64,000 nt of DNA from Tenodera sinensis. Its lineage: Eukaryota; Arthropoda; Insecta; Mantodea; Mantidae. This document shows positions 1 to 10,705 of this stretch, in pieces; the first letter of the stretch is position 1, and each line of letters starts with the position of its first letter. The notes under the pieces are model-generated. The model searched no databases and was not told the DNA's origin. It was given only the letters and a program-made list of their open reading frames with translations. Location of the stretch: NCBI GenBank assembly GCA_030765045.1, contig CM060964.1:147959065-148023064 (forward strand), read 5' to 3'. The position numbers were made by a program, and so were the translations under genes.

Positions 1-1640
1 GGGTGAGTAGTGACGCTTTCTGGCGTCCCCACGCTAGAAAAACGTTCTCTCCAATTTTAAATGTCATGACGTCATCCAAAAAAAAGCCTCGTATCCAAAA
101 TGCTATTTTATTCCTTTTCCCAATTTATAAATGTCCCTTTCTATTATAACATGTTCTTTTTTTGAATTTCGAATATATAATTACCTTTTTATGATTAAAC
201 GATGTTTTCTTTATATTTTATTAAACATATCGCGCGACTTTTAAGATTGGCAGACCTGAATTTCAAACATGAATTTAAACTATGTAGTATGACGTCATGA
301 CTCGTTAATTTTAAACCAATAATGCGTTTATCCTACAAATTTAACGACTATTATTTACTCATATCTTGCTCACCTTACAACACTTCCTACTCTATTATCT
401 ACATATGTTATTACTCAACACTTATCGCAAATCTCACATCCGGTAATTAAATTAAAACGTGTCTTTATCAAGCCCATTCGATTTGAAATCTAAATTTCGG
501 TATCAAATCCAATCATACTGCTATTTTATTAAATGTTCACCATATGTCTTGGAAAAGTCATTCTTGTTGAAGGAGGTGAAAAAAAAAAAATAAAAAGGAT
601 ATAAAGTTACTATTTAGGAGAAACAGATAGAATGTCATAACTTGTCATTAACCACTTTCATTGTTTTCTGAGATATGGTAAAAATAAATATTCTTTATTT
701 GCATTTTATAATCAGTTACTTAATGTTATTTGTAGGAATTGTCAAAAACAGGCAACAATGTGTAGAAATAACAATACATTTTAATGCCTTTGTATTATCC
801 CAAGTATACTTGCACTTAGGCTTAGTCACAGTGGGACACTTCTCCTCCTCGCTTCACCACCTTTTGTCAAATGAAAAGTTATAGGTCAATAGGTTATAAA
901 AGTATCACACAGCAAGAAAGCATGTTTTAGTAATGATAAGAACATGCTATCTCTTTTGTGACAGGAGAGATTTCTAGTGAATGAATGTGAAACTGGTGGT
1001 TCAAAACCTCTGTGATCTGTAGTAAGTCTCCAAGATTATAAGATGTTGGATTTGGTGGGAAATTTCCAGTACCTACCTTCTATTCCCTATTTAATCCTAC
1101 AAAGTATGCTAAACTGTCTGTATTCCTAATTGGTGTCAAAGTAACATCTACTAATTCTCTCATAGATTCATGGACTATGAATATAGTTATTCCTTATAGC
1201 AATGTGCACTAAATTTTTCTGAATGACAATATTCAGTATTAAACCACAGAGAATTAAGATTGAAAATATGTAGTATACAAGACAATCTGGGCTAGAAATT
1301 TTTAGACCATTTCTTAATTACAGGTATTCCTGAGGTAATGGCTGAAGTGGTTAAATAGAGAGGTTAGAAGTGGTAGAGGATTCCAATCTTGCAGCAAAGG
1401 CTAAATCTATTACACCTACTTAACTTGTTTCAGTTTCAGTTTTATTCTGCCATTTGCAACATTTTTACAAAGCATCGTCAAGTTTGTGGTAGAAAGGAAT
1501 GGGGTGAGATAGCACAAAGGGTGGCCAGACTTAAAGATGATGGGTGCAGTATAGTAGGGCTCCTAACATTGCTAGATTGAGCACTTCTGGATGCCCTTAT
1601 TGCCTCTCCCCATCCTCACTGATATATTCAGGAACAGATT
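1..1640. other. AT-rich non-coding stretch
   Basis: No gene or repeat family is recognised here. The open frames are short, have no recognisable motif and look random. The sequence is AT-rich with short A and T runs. Confidence 0.6.
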
Positions 1641-1653
1641 CTATACCAGGGTA

Positions 1654-1883
1654 AATAAAAATTATTTTGTTGTTTAACGTTGCTGTCAATTGCCAGGATC
1701 ACATCAGCGTCGCCGGTGTGCCGGAATTCTGTCCCGCAGGAGTTCTTTTACATGCCAGTAAATCTACTGACATGGAGCTGTCATTTTTAAGCACACTTAA
1801 AAACCATCGGCCTAGGCCGGATTTGAACCCGCGACCTTGGGAACAGTAGGCCAGCGTCTAACCAACTGAGCCACCCAGACTGA
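1654..1883 (-). mobile_element. tRNA-derived SINE (family A), full copy
   Basis: Read on the minus strand, this starts with a tRNA-like head holding an A box (TGGCTCAGTTGG) and a B box close to GGTTCAAATCC, followed by a unique body and an A-rich end. It is flanked by a perfect 13-bp direct repeat, CTATACCAGGGTA, at 1641-1653 and 1884-1896, as expected for LINE-mediated insertion. A second copy of the family lies at 26811-27039 on the other strand. The tRNA-like part is a SINE promoter, not a functional tRNA gene. Confidence 0.9.
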
Positions 1884-1896
1884 CTATACCAGGGTA

Positions 1897-2779
1897 GAAA
1901 TGATTCTCTCCTTAAAGGATATCCACCATATGGCCACACACTGTTCATTGTAACAGGCCCTGCAGCCCTGTATGAAGATAGGTAATGAAATGAAATAAAG
2001 GAAGGAAAGAAGAATCCATAGCAGCTTACAGGATATTTATAAATTAGATCAACCAACTTTGGTATCAGATAGATAACTTTTTGTTGGGCACCCATGGGCT
2101 GCAATGCTTTGTTTCAGTGCAAGAGGGGTCTATATGATTAAATTGGTCAACTTATTGAATATGTTTTTAAGGCATGTGAAACTTTAATAAAGAAATAATT
2201 AATGCAACAGATATTCTGTTTATTGACTAAAAATACAGATGAATGCAAACAATGGATACCAAAGGTAGAGGAAAACACTTATGGCAGTCCAAGAGGGATT
2301 TGTCATTGATGCTTACACACTGTTCGTGTACTCTGAAGCTCAATATCATACATTCACTACATATGAATGGTGCCTGAGATCAGCACATTTGTTTACTTCC
2401 ATTTGTTGAGTTCTTGTGCTGTTTCATTCATCCATTCACTCTGTTGACTAATTCCCCTCAGTGCAATATAATTATAATTACTTACATGCAGAACAGCCAA
2501 ATTTGTTAACTACAAGAAACATGGAAACATGGAATGCTACACATGGAACAAATTGGCAGACATGTATATGGCATATGGGGCTCAGAGACTTTCCCAGGAA
2601 CAATTTCCAAACTGACAGGTTCCTTACCATAGTATCTATGCTAGCATTCATTACAGACTGTGTAAACTGGGTGCATTGCACAGATGAGCATAAGGTCGAG
2701 GATAAAAGCATTCTTTGTGAACTCCTGAGTCTGAGAATAGTAGTGATGTGCAGAGAATAGTCCTTCAGTGTGTACATGA
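1897..2779. other. Non-coding stretch, no family recognised
   Basis: Two overlapping 99-residue open frames on opposite strands lie at about 2461-2777. Neither has a motif I recognise. The segment may be part of the decayed mariner-like element to its right, but no transposase motif is visible in it. Confidence 0.4.
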
Positions 2780-4010
2780 ACTATTACTCACCAAATGAAG
2801 AGTAGTCATTGCATGGCCTGGAGAATTCTAGAAGAATAGCAGTTGCATCCATATCATCCTGAAAAATTCATGCTTCTAAAATAGGTGACTGCCCAATGTG
2901 ACAGAAGTTTTGCTTTAGGTATTTGAACCAAACCATGTGTTATTCATGGGGAAAGTATGCTTCACATAGCAATTTTTTGCATGGTTACCTATTTAAAAGG
3001 GACCCTGCGCCTCTATGTCCGCTGTGTGACAACCTTTTGTCAGTTCGCCACGTGCTGCTAGAGTGTTGTTCTCTAGTACACCTTCGGGAATCTCTGCAGC
3101 TGCCTGCCAGATTTGCAGAGGTCCTAGCGGACGACAAAACAGCGGTTGATAGAGTTTTTAATTTTTTAGCGGAGTGCAATATCAACTTGAGGATTTAAAA
3201 TTTTTAATAATCTGTTTCTGATTTTGGGCATATTTATCACCTTGTTTCATATCTGGCTATTGCCACTGCTTTTTATCTTTGTATATTTTTCTTGTTGCTA
3301 GTATTTTTATTTTTTGAGTGAAATTTATATCAGGCTATTGCCATGAATCTTTTAAGGGCATTGATGACCTAGAAGTTGAGCGCCCTTAAACCAAATCAAT
3401 CAATCAATGCTTCACATATGAGGGATTATTTAGTTTCCATAAGTCCCAGATTTTGGGCTTTTAAAAACCCACACAGCACATTTGTATGATACATTAAATA
3501 AGATTTGGTGTCAATATGTGTGCAGGGATTATGAATGACTTCCTTGTGGAGCCACATTTTTTGTCATGACAGCTCATTGCCAATATTTATACACTGGTAT
3601 TTTTGCAAGAAGTTCTACCTCAGGTAATGCACCTACTTGCTCTTAATGTCAAACAAGTAATGTGGGTTCAACATGACAGTGCATCAGCTCATTCTGGGAA
3701 TGAAGTACAAGTCAATTTCCCAACTATATTCAGTACTCACTGATAGTTATAGTGGGCATTTGCCTAGCTAATGAACTCACCTGGCCCCACTTGATTTCTT
3801 TTTATGGGGCTACATGAAGTCAATGGTTCATGAAACCACTACTGACTTGGAAGATCTTGCAGTATGCATAGTCAGCACTGAAATCAGGCCAATGCCTGTC
3901 ATCTTTGAATTGGTAAAACATGTTATGGTATGTCAATGCACTCCTTTTGTGAAAATGAACTCATTCCATCATTTGACAGCCAGAATTCACACACACTTTC
4001 TTGGCATATG
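2780..4010 (+). pseudogene. Decayed mariner-like (DDE) transposase, split by a LINE
   Basis: Pieces of a transposase can be followed in several frames. A motif beginning WCGIMNDFL in one frame and an HDSA motif (second catalytic Asp) near 3675 are followed by a terminal block containing PLDFFLWGY (third catalytic Asp) near 3790, then a C-terminal tail to about 3960. The motif order matches the transposase remnant at 46044-47025, so both belong to one arthropod mariner-like family. Stops and frame changes are frequent, so it cannot encode an active enzyme. It is interrupted at 2969 by a truncated LINE. No TIRs were located, so the ends are approximate. Confidence 0.65.
2969..3406 (+). mobile_element. 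5'-truncated I-like LINE, 3' end only
   Basis: Only the last part of the LINE polyprotein is present: a Cys/His cluster (C-x2-C then H-x4-C) near 3017-3065, and a short conserved C-terminus with an LADDK motif ending at a stop near 3198. An AT-rich 3' untranslated region follows, ending in a conserved block (TGATGACCT...GTTGAGCGCCCTTAAACC) and an (AATC)n tail. A perfect 12-bp duplication, ATGCTTCACATA, flanks it at 2957-2968 and 3407-3418. It therefore inserted into the older mariner-like copy by target-primed reverse transcription, with the usual 5' truncation. Confidence 0.88.
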
Positions 4011-4236
4011 AATTATGCGACAAGCTCAGCTCACAATGCTGCTTCGCTCTATAATTGCATGTAGTTTAGATTACTTATCACAGATGTCATTTGTATATGT
4101 TTGAAATGAAGTGCTGGCATGTAATGTTTGTAATGCTCCCAGTATTACATCAAGTGTGTTCCAACTACGGAAAAATAATTTTATCCTTAGTACTATTTCA
4201 CTCATGTCAGTACCATCATGGTCATGAAAAGACTGT

Positions 4237-4830
4237 GTGAATGATGAAGAGGATTTGAGAAAACTAATGCAGAGTGTATTAGACAATTATAGTGAAAGTG
4301 GGGGTTTTTCTGAATATGAAACAGAATCTAAGAGAGTTCTTGTGACAGAGATAATGAATCTAGTGCAGAAAGCAATGAGAAAAATAATTATAGAATCAAT
4401 GATGATATACCAAACCCTTTGAAATGCATGACAAAACTAAAGCTTATGCAACAAAGGGTATCAATAAATATTTTTCTATCTTCTGAATATGTGTATGCTC
4501 AACTCCTTTTTATGTATCACAAGATTATGGGAAAGAAGAAGACCGCCTATACAGAGTTTAGAACAAGCATTGCACCGCAGCTTCTGGAGTTGGTGCAGAT
4601 GCCAGAATATTCAGTTCAAGGTCAAACTTCTTCGAATACAACCCTATGAGACAACAGGCAAAGTCATAGGCTCACTTTCCTATGTATATTCCCTCCAAAA
4701 AAAGTTACCAAAAGATGTGTCGTATGCTATAGCGGGGGCAAATGAAGTGAAACTGTGTGGCAATGTAAAAAGTCTGATGTTGACCTTCATTTAGAGGATT
4801 GTTTTGAGGTCTTTCATACACAGCAGTACT
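4237..4830 (+). pseudogene. Internally deleted piggyBac-type transposase remnant
   Basis: The first part encodes an acidic, Glu/Ser-rich segment from a Met at 4237, like the N-termini of piggyBac transposases. After frame breaks, a segment with YAQLLFMYHKIMGKKKTAY resembles the end of the catalytic core. The last part reads as a Cys-rich C-terminal domain (RCVVCYSGG ... WQCKK ... LHLEDCF) typical of piggyBac. The catalytic Asp region is missing, so this is a deletion derivative. Flanking TTAA sites were not assigned. Confidence 0.65.
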
Positions 4831-5114
4831 AGTGAATTTATGGTTTTAATATTTTACATGCAAAAGTTCAGCAAAAAATACTTACTGGTTGATCTTCAAT
4901 GATTTTTTAAACATTAAGTACATTAAGCTGTTACCACCCTCACAGCTAGTGGCTTTAAGACTTATTTCTTGGTTAGTTGAGTAGGCATTTAAATATGATG
5001 CAACTAGGTTAATGGACAAGTGTTTCAGTACTTGTAGTGAGAGACAGTAAAATAATGGATCTTTACTGCTTACTGAATAAAGAAGGGTGTTTTTTATTTT
5101 ATTTTCATATGATG
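4831..5114. other. Non-coding spacer
   Basis: AT-rich sequence between the piggyBac remnant and the TG repeat. No feature is seen. Confidence 0.5.
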
Positions 5115-5131
5115 TATGTGTGTGTGCATGC

Positions 5132-5177
<46 letters not shown>
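5115..5177 (+). repeat. (TG)n dinucleotide microsatellite
   Basis: An almost pure TG run with two CATG/CGTG interruptions at its left end. The Val/Cys-rich open frame crossing it is an artefact of the repeat. Confidence 0.95.
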
Positions 5178-5179
<2 letters not shown>

Positions 5180-5258
5180 CATATATTTGGGTCGTTATAC
5201 AAAATATCTGTAACATTAATGATTTGTGTGTTCAATTTCCACATACCTGATTACTTCA

Positions 5259-5601
5259 ATTGGTTATCTCCTTTACACAGCGGTAGCGCTGTTACTTACC
5301 TCAGTTTAATTCCTGGTACCAGGATTGTGATTTTCTCCCACTGGGAGATCTGGTCAGGGGTGTATTCAGCATCATTAGGTTCCTGAGAGGCCAATAGGAG
5401 CTATTTGATTAAGAAGTAGTGGCCCCTAGTTCCAAAGATTGTATACACTGCCTGGTAGGGATCGGGGCACTGACCATGTCCCACCCTCCAGGACTGCACC
5501 CCACTCAAGACACCTGTGGTGGGCAGAGGTGGGGGAGGTAGTGGCCAGGCAGTAGGCCTCGGCCCAAAAGGGGCTGTTGCACTGCAGGGTTAGTTAGTTA
5601 T
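5259..5601 (+). mobile_element. tRNA-related SINE (family C), long copy
   Basis: The left end carries a degenerate tRNA-like head (AGCGGTAGCGCTGTTAC, then GTTTAATTCCTGG as B-box remnant). The right half, from about 5455, is GC-rich and matches the minus-strand repeat at 47769-47941 over its length, including the motifs CTGACCATGTCCCACC and GGGCTGTTGCAC. The tail is GTTAGTTAGTTA. An 8-bp repeat TTACTTCA at 5251-5258 and 5602-5609 is a possible target duplication, weaker than for the other SINEs. Confidence 0.65.
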
Positions 5602-5869
5602 TTACTTCAGTCCCTCTCTGTAGGATTAACCAATTTAATCACGCAAACACCCCTTGGACTGAAACAAAGTATTGCAGCCCGTAGGTACCTTAACAAGAAA
5701 TGCTTCAAAAGAGGTTATCTATTTTATTCCAAATTTTGTCAGTCTATCTGAGAAACCACTATATAATCCACCCCATCATTTGTCTACTAGCCTAGGTAAA
5801 CCAGGTAAAAAATAGGTTAGGGTGGCTGACCAACAGGAGTTAAACCTAGAACCTCTAGAGTGTAGAGTG

Positions 5870-6540
5870 GAATACATTATGGAACAACTACTGGCTAGCA
5901 TGGCATAAATGAAGGCAGAAATAAAGACAGTGAATTCCGTAATGCAGCCAATGGAGACAAAAATGGAACCCAGATTTGAAACAATTATACAGTTCAATAG
6001 CAGAAATACTGATTGACAATAACTATTGACTGCATACCTTTAATCAAAAATTTAAAAGACAGAATTTAAAAAATTGCAGAAGGTGGACATAAAGTATACT
6101 CCCCTCCCCCTGGTAATGCTAGGGTTGACGCCCCAGAGGACAGTGGGGAACACCTTAGTACCTCAGAAGACAGTATTGATGGCAGCACCATGTAACTGAA
6201 CACCAGGATGGAAGAAATACTCAGCCAAAATTACAAGAACTTGAAGGTCAAGATGCTAGGATGCGACACAACATCTGTGCATGTCAAGCCACCCAGGTAC
6301 GACAGCACATTGACCTTTGAAGTCTTCCACTGACAATTTGCCACTGATGGTGCACAGAAGAGGAAGCTTTGCATCCTCCAGGGATGGGCGGCAGAAATAT
6401 TGAAAATGACTCCAACGTTGGTGACGTCCCGAAACACCTGGGAGGCTCTAGAAAACCGGTTCAGAAACCACCATCTGGCTGCAGTCCATTGCAGCCAGCT
6501 TAAGTCAAGGCTACAACAACCAAGGTAGATGCTGCATGAG
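5870..6540 (+). pseudogene. Ty3/Gypsy-like gag remnant
   Basis: A decayed gag reading frame. The left part encodes a Glu/Met/Lys-rich segment, as in the coiled N-terminus of arthropod Gypsy gag. The right part (about 6270-6520) reads, across frameshifts, as the gag core: KPPRYDS, then LQGWAAEIL, TWEALENRF and HHLAAVHCSQLKSR. These correspond to the conserved capsid-region blocks of Gypsy gag. There is no zinc knuckle, protease or polymerase to the right; the frame runs into the TGAG repeat and a LINE on the other strand. Confidence 0.7.
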
Positions 6541-6731
6541 CAAGTGAGTGAGTGCATGAGTGAGTGAGTGAGTGAGTGAGTGAGTGAGTGAGTGAGTGAG
6601 TGAGTGAGTGAGTGAGTGAGTGAGTGAGTGAGTGAGTGAGTGAGTGAGTGAGTGAGTGAGTGAGTGAGTGAGTGAGTGAGTGAGTGAGTGAGTGAGTGAG
6701 TGAGTGAGTGAGTGAGAGAGAGTGAATGAGT
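6541..6731. repeat. (TGAG)n tetranucleotide array, LINE tail on the minus strand
   Basis: About 190 bp of nearly pure TGAG. Read on the minus strand, it begins exactly where the LINE at 6732-9115 ends (after its CCTTAAACCCC block). It is therefore best explained as that LINE's microsatellite-like 3' tail, later expanded. The Ser-Leu-Thr-His repeat frame on the minus strand is an artefact. Confidence 0.9.
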
Positions 6732-9115
6732 GGGGTTTAAGGGCCCGTCGACAGCTAGGTCATTAGGGCCCCAAGTCAAAGTGATAAAAGACGGAACACT
6801 CACCTCCGCTTAACAGTCAGAATTAAAAGTTAAAATCGAAAAGCTAAAACACAAAAGGCTAACAGTTAAAAGTTAAAACGCATCTAAAAACGGAAGCTAA
6901 AACAGTTAACACGTAAAAACAGCTAAAAAGGTAAGCGGGTGAAAACGAGATAAAACGTCCTAAAAGTACAAAATAAAACCACGAAATAAAACACAAGTTA
7001 AACCTGCTTACCGAAGTCAACACTGGCGAGGAACCGCAGCACTGTGTTAACAGCTAACGGGTCGTCGCCTAAGATGGACTCCAAAGTAGAACCCAGGCCA
7101 AACAGCTGGTGCTCACGAGTGTAACGCGGACAATCAACGAGGACATGGGCCACAGAGAGCTGAACGCCACAGGTGGAACATACAGGTGCCGGCTCACACG
7201 CAAAAGGTGTCCATGCGTGATGCGTGTGTGACCTATACCCAGGCGGGCTAAGATTACTTCTGTCCGCCTGGTATCACTTGCAGATGTCATCCAAGGTTGG
7301 ACGGTGTCCTTGATTGTCCGCAATTGAGTGCCAGTGACAATCAACGCTCCCCATGATTGCTGCCAGACTGATAAGATATGACGACGGAAGTACTGTTGTA
7401 CATCCGTGTAAGGCAGACTACGTGTAAAAAATCTCCGGGAAACGGCAGGCAGACTTAACAGCCCCATCCGCCGCTTCATTGCCAGGAATACCTACATGGC
7501 CTGGGGTCCAGGTAAAAACAATCTGCTATGCACGCGAGAATAACTGCGAAACGAGTGTCTGAATTTTCACAATTAGTGCTGACGTGCCGAGAAACTGTTG
7601 CAATGGCTGCAGTGTGCTCAGAGAGTCGCCGCAGAAAATAAAACGTCCAGGAACGGAACTGGAGATAAAAAGGACAAAATAAAATATTGCAAACAGCTCG
7701 GCGGTAAAGGCGGAACTCAAGTCTGGAAGACGGTAAATGTGAGTCTCTCCGTTGTGCACAAAATTACACCCTGTAGCACCATCCACTTGGGAACCATAGG
7801 TAAATACCGGAGTGTAATTCCGGTAACGTCCTAGGATCTCGGTGAAAAGCTGACGATACCCGATGGAGGGGTAGCTACCTTAGCATACGTCGAAAGCTCC
7901 AGGTCGAACTGGGCACGCTGTAATTGCCAAGGAGGACAGCGGCCAAGAGAATACCGTTCGACCGCAGGCATACGGAGCGCGTGTGCACTAAGCATCTCGC
8001 GAAACCGAATACCGCTAGGGCGAGAGATTGTGCTATTCTGGAGATAACGGTGAGTTCCGGGCGCAATACAGGTTAAAAGACGGGTGACCGGGGTGGGCTG
8101 CCAACCGGGTCACGTAACAACATAATAACATAAAGTGGAGGTTCGCAAGAGTCAGCATACAGACACTCGATACAACTAGTGCGGAAAGCCCCAGTAGCTA
8201 GACGGATACCAGCATTATGTATAGAATTTAAAAAACAAAGTTTAGAGGCGGACGCTGCGCCATAAATAAAACTGCCGTAATCTAGTTTGGACCTGACCGA
8301 TGAACGATACAACCTCAACATGACAGTGCGATCGCCGCCCCAAGATGCTTCAGATAAAACCCGGAGCACTCGAAGGGAACGATCGCAGGAGGCACGAAGT
8401 TGACGAATAAGGTACTCCCATGTGAGTTTGCTGTCGAGGTAAAGGCCCAAGAACTTGATGTGTGAAACAAACGGCAGAGGTGTGTCACGCAAACGGAGTC
8501 CTGGAGGAGGATGTACACCACGAAGTCGATGAAAGTGGACACATTGTGTTTTCGTAGGGGAGAACTGAAAGCCGGTGCGAAGGGCCCAGTCGGCGATGGA
8601 TGATATGGTCAGCTGCAGTCGATGTTCGATGTGCTCAATATCGATAACAGATCACAAAGTCGTCAACATACAGTGACATCGGGATTCCCCTATGAACAAC
8701 ATTAGCAATGCCGTTAATGACTACGGCGAAAAGCGTTACACTAAGAATCGACCCCTGTGGCACATCATTTTTCTGGATCCTCTCTTCTGAGACCATATTC
8801 CCAATGCGGACACGAAAGTGGCACAGGGCTAAAAAGTTAAAAAGAAAGCTCGCTAAAAGACCTCCCAAACCATATCCGTGAAGATTAGGGAAGATACTAG
8901 AGCGCCATGTGCTATTGTAGAGCTTCTCCAGGTCGAAGAAGACAATTACGACGTGCTGCTTCAGAAGAGAGGCATTTTGTATGTAAGCTTCCATTCGTGT
9001 CAGGTTGTCGACACTGGAGCGATGGCGACGAAAACCGCACTGAACACTGCTCAACAGGTTATTCGTCTCCAGCCGCCACACCAAGTGAGTATTAATACCG
9101 TGCCTGAGATAAATG
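6732..9115 (-). pseudogene. I-like LINE polymerase, 3' two-thirds, decayed
   Basis: On the minus strand the order is reverse transcriptase, RNase H, C-terminus and 3' UTR. Reverse transcriptase motifs lie at 9090-8640: VQCGFRRHRSSVDNL, VVIVFFDLEK, PQGSILSV and the catalytic YVDDF. Thumb-region motifs (KFLGLYLDSKLTW, KLDYG) follow at 8490-8070. An RNase H remnant (AFTAELFAI, FCGDSLSTL) spans 7790-7530. A C-terminal block with RLGIGHTRITHGHLL is near 7200, and a final LGDDP-type C-terminus ends at a stop near 7000. The 3' UTR ends in the conserved CCTTAAACC block at 6732 with a TGAG/CTCA tail. Frameshifts break the frame repeatedly. The missing upstream part of the polymerase appears at 12360-12990, beyond an insertion. 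Confidence 0.85.
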
Positions 9116-9240
9116 TAAATGAATGTTATGACACATGATTAGTTCCAGCATTTTTTTTAGAACCACTTACAGCGCAAGTGCCAGTAATAATATAATTTAT
9201 TGTGTAAACATATGCATGTAAATACTTATAAATGTTACTG
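9116..9240. other. Junction between LINE and TIR element
   Basis: Short AT-rich sequence between the broken LINE and the left TIR at 9241. No feature is seen. Confidence 0.4.
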
Positions 9241-9785
9241 TATATGAGGAGCGTTTTTTCAAAACTCGATAGAGGCACAAAATGTGTTTCTGAGAAAAAA
9301 CGTTTTTTTTTTCTGTTTATTGGCAATACTAATTGGTTAGCACATTAACTGTTTTAATCATTCAATTCTCCTTCCTGGTACTGTCCCATTGAATGTGAAA
9401 AGAAACAAACAGCATGGTTTAACAGGTGCAAATTTGGGGTTTGAAAATGCGGAGTTTTTTCTAAAGCCGACAGATGTTGATTACTTTTCTGCGTGAGTGA
9501 GAAATTAAGACATGAAATTTCGTTATTTTTGTCATTTATTGTTTTTGTTGATTTTTATTTATGCATTTATTATATTTGTATTTACTTTCACCTCTTTATA
9601 ACACATGATGCACTATACAACCAACATATTAATGTTTATAAGGATTATTTTATTAGGTATAAACTTGGAAACTAAGTACTGCTACATTCACAATAACAAT
9701 ATATTTTGGTTTATTTATATAACAGACATATTGAATACACACAAAGAAATTTCAAACAATATGAATAAGTAAGCTTTCACCTTTA

Positions 9786-10325
9786 TTAGGGCTTGTGTAG
9801 TCTGTAAATGGTTCTTAGTTCGTTTCTCTTTTCCACATCTGCCTCTGTCTTAAACTTCATCAGTCCCATTTTGCAGGTTGAGCATGTGTCAGTGTGAGGT
9901 GTGCGGAATGAAAGATTGAAGAAGTTGTAAAATATGTTTTTATATTTTGACAATGAGCAGACTGGTAGATTTCTTAATCTTCTTTCGTTGCAGAAGTTGC
10001 GGAGGTAAATATCCTCTAATTGATTTTGCTCTTCCATATTGACTTTCTCTATATCTGTACTTCTTAATGTTTTGCTTTATAGCAGCACTAATGCCCTTTT
10101 GTAATATTCCTCTTCCGTCACCTCTTCTGGTTTACTTTGGCGCATTCCCAGATAAGTGAAATTTTCCAGCCAGGAGAAATAATCTAACTTTTGACACCCC
10201 TGTGATTCCTTGGAAGCTTTAGTTTTAGGATTTCGTGGAGTGCACTCGAGACCACGTGAACATTTAATTGCTGGAGTACGAGCTTCCTTGACTTGCATTT
10301 TGATTTCCTTTCCTTGTTTTTGCAA
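9786..10325 (-). pseudogene. Decayed protein of a TIR transposon, arthropod family without a name to me
   Basis: Two minus-strand open frames (10325-10077 and 10037-9786) in different frames carry consecutive parts of one protein. The first is Lys/Glu-rich and ends with YLGMRQSKPEEVTEEEY. The second has the motif SKYKNIFYNFFNLSF followed by PHTDTCSTC. I recall this NLSF-x-xP-x-x-DTC arrangement from an uncharacterised transposon-borne protein family in arthropods, probably a DDE transposase with an N-terminal zinc site. Position inside a TIR pair supports that. Only the N-terminal half is visible, and no catalytic triad was found. Confidence 0.5.
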
Positions 10326-10444
10326 TTCCTACCTCCAGCGCATTCTACGACTGGTACAGTTTCACAACATGAGCTCCTGTCCATTGTGCGTAGTACAGTG
10401 CAGTGTCTCAACTAAGAATAAAAATTCCATGTAAGTTTAATAAA

Positions 10445-10700
10445 GCTTGTAGAAGCACCTGCCTGCTTGCAAGGGGTCCCGGGTTCGATTCCCGGCAGGG
10501 TCGTAGGAATTTTTCTTCTGCCAAGGTTATTCTTCATCCTTCCCTGAGACTGGAATTATGAATGAAAGTGTGAAAGTATGTAATTCAACGTATAAAAACC
10601 CCCAAAGACCGAAAAACCCACTGTTAAACGAGTAACACCATTGCCAATAGGCAAGGCCGCCGATATGACCTCTGCAGTTAAAGGCGGGATATAAATGGAA
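10445..10700 (+). mobile_element. SINE-like segment with a tRNA B box
   Basis: A tRNA-like half with a strong B box, GGGTTCGATTCCCGGC, lies near 10485-10500. It is followed by a unique body reaching the minisatellite. The A-box part is short and unclear. The sequence is probably the head and body of a tRNA-derived SINE captured inside the TIR element. No target duplication could be assigned, and no intact tRNA cloverleaf is present. Confidence 0.5.
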
Positions 10701-10705
10701 CAAAA

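Noticed and set aside
2461..2777. 99-codon frames on both strands as a gene
   Set aside because: No motif, and the frames overlap on opposite strands next to a decayed transposon.
6231..6803. 190-codon minus-strand frame with Ser-Leu-Thr-His repeats
   Set aside because: It is a translation of the (TGAG)n array.
10445..10510. Possible tRNA gene
   Set aside because: Only the B-box half is tRNA-like; the A-box side does not form the expected structure, so a SINE is more likely.
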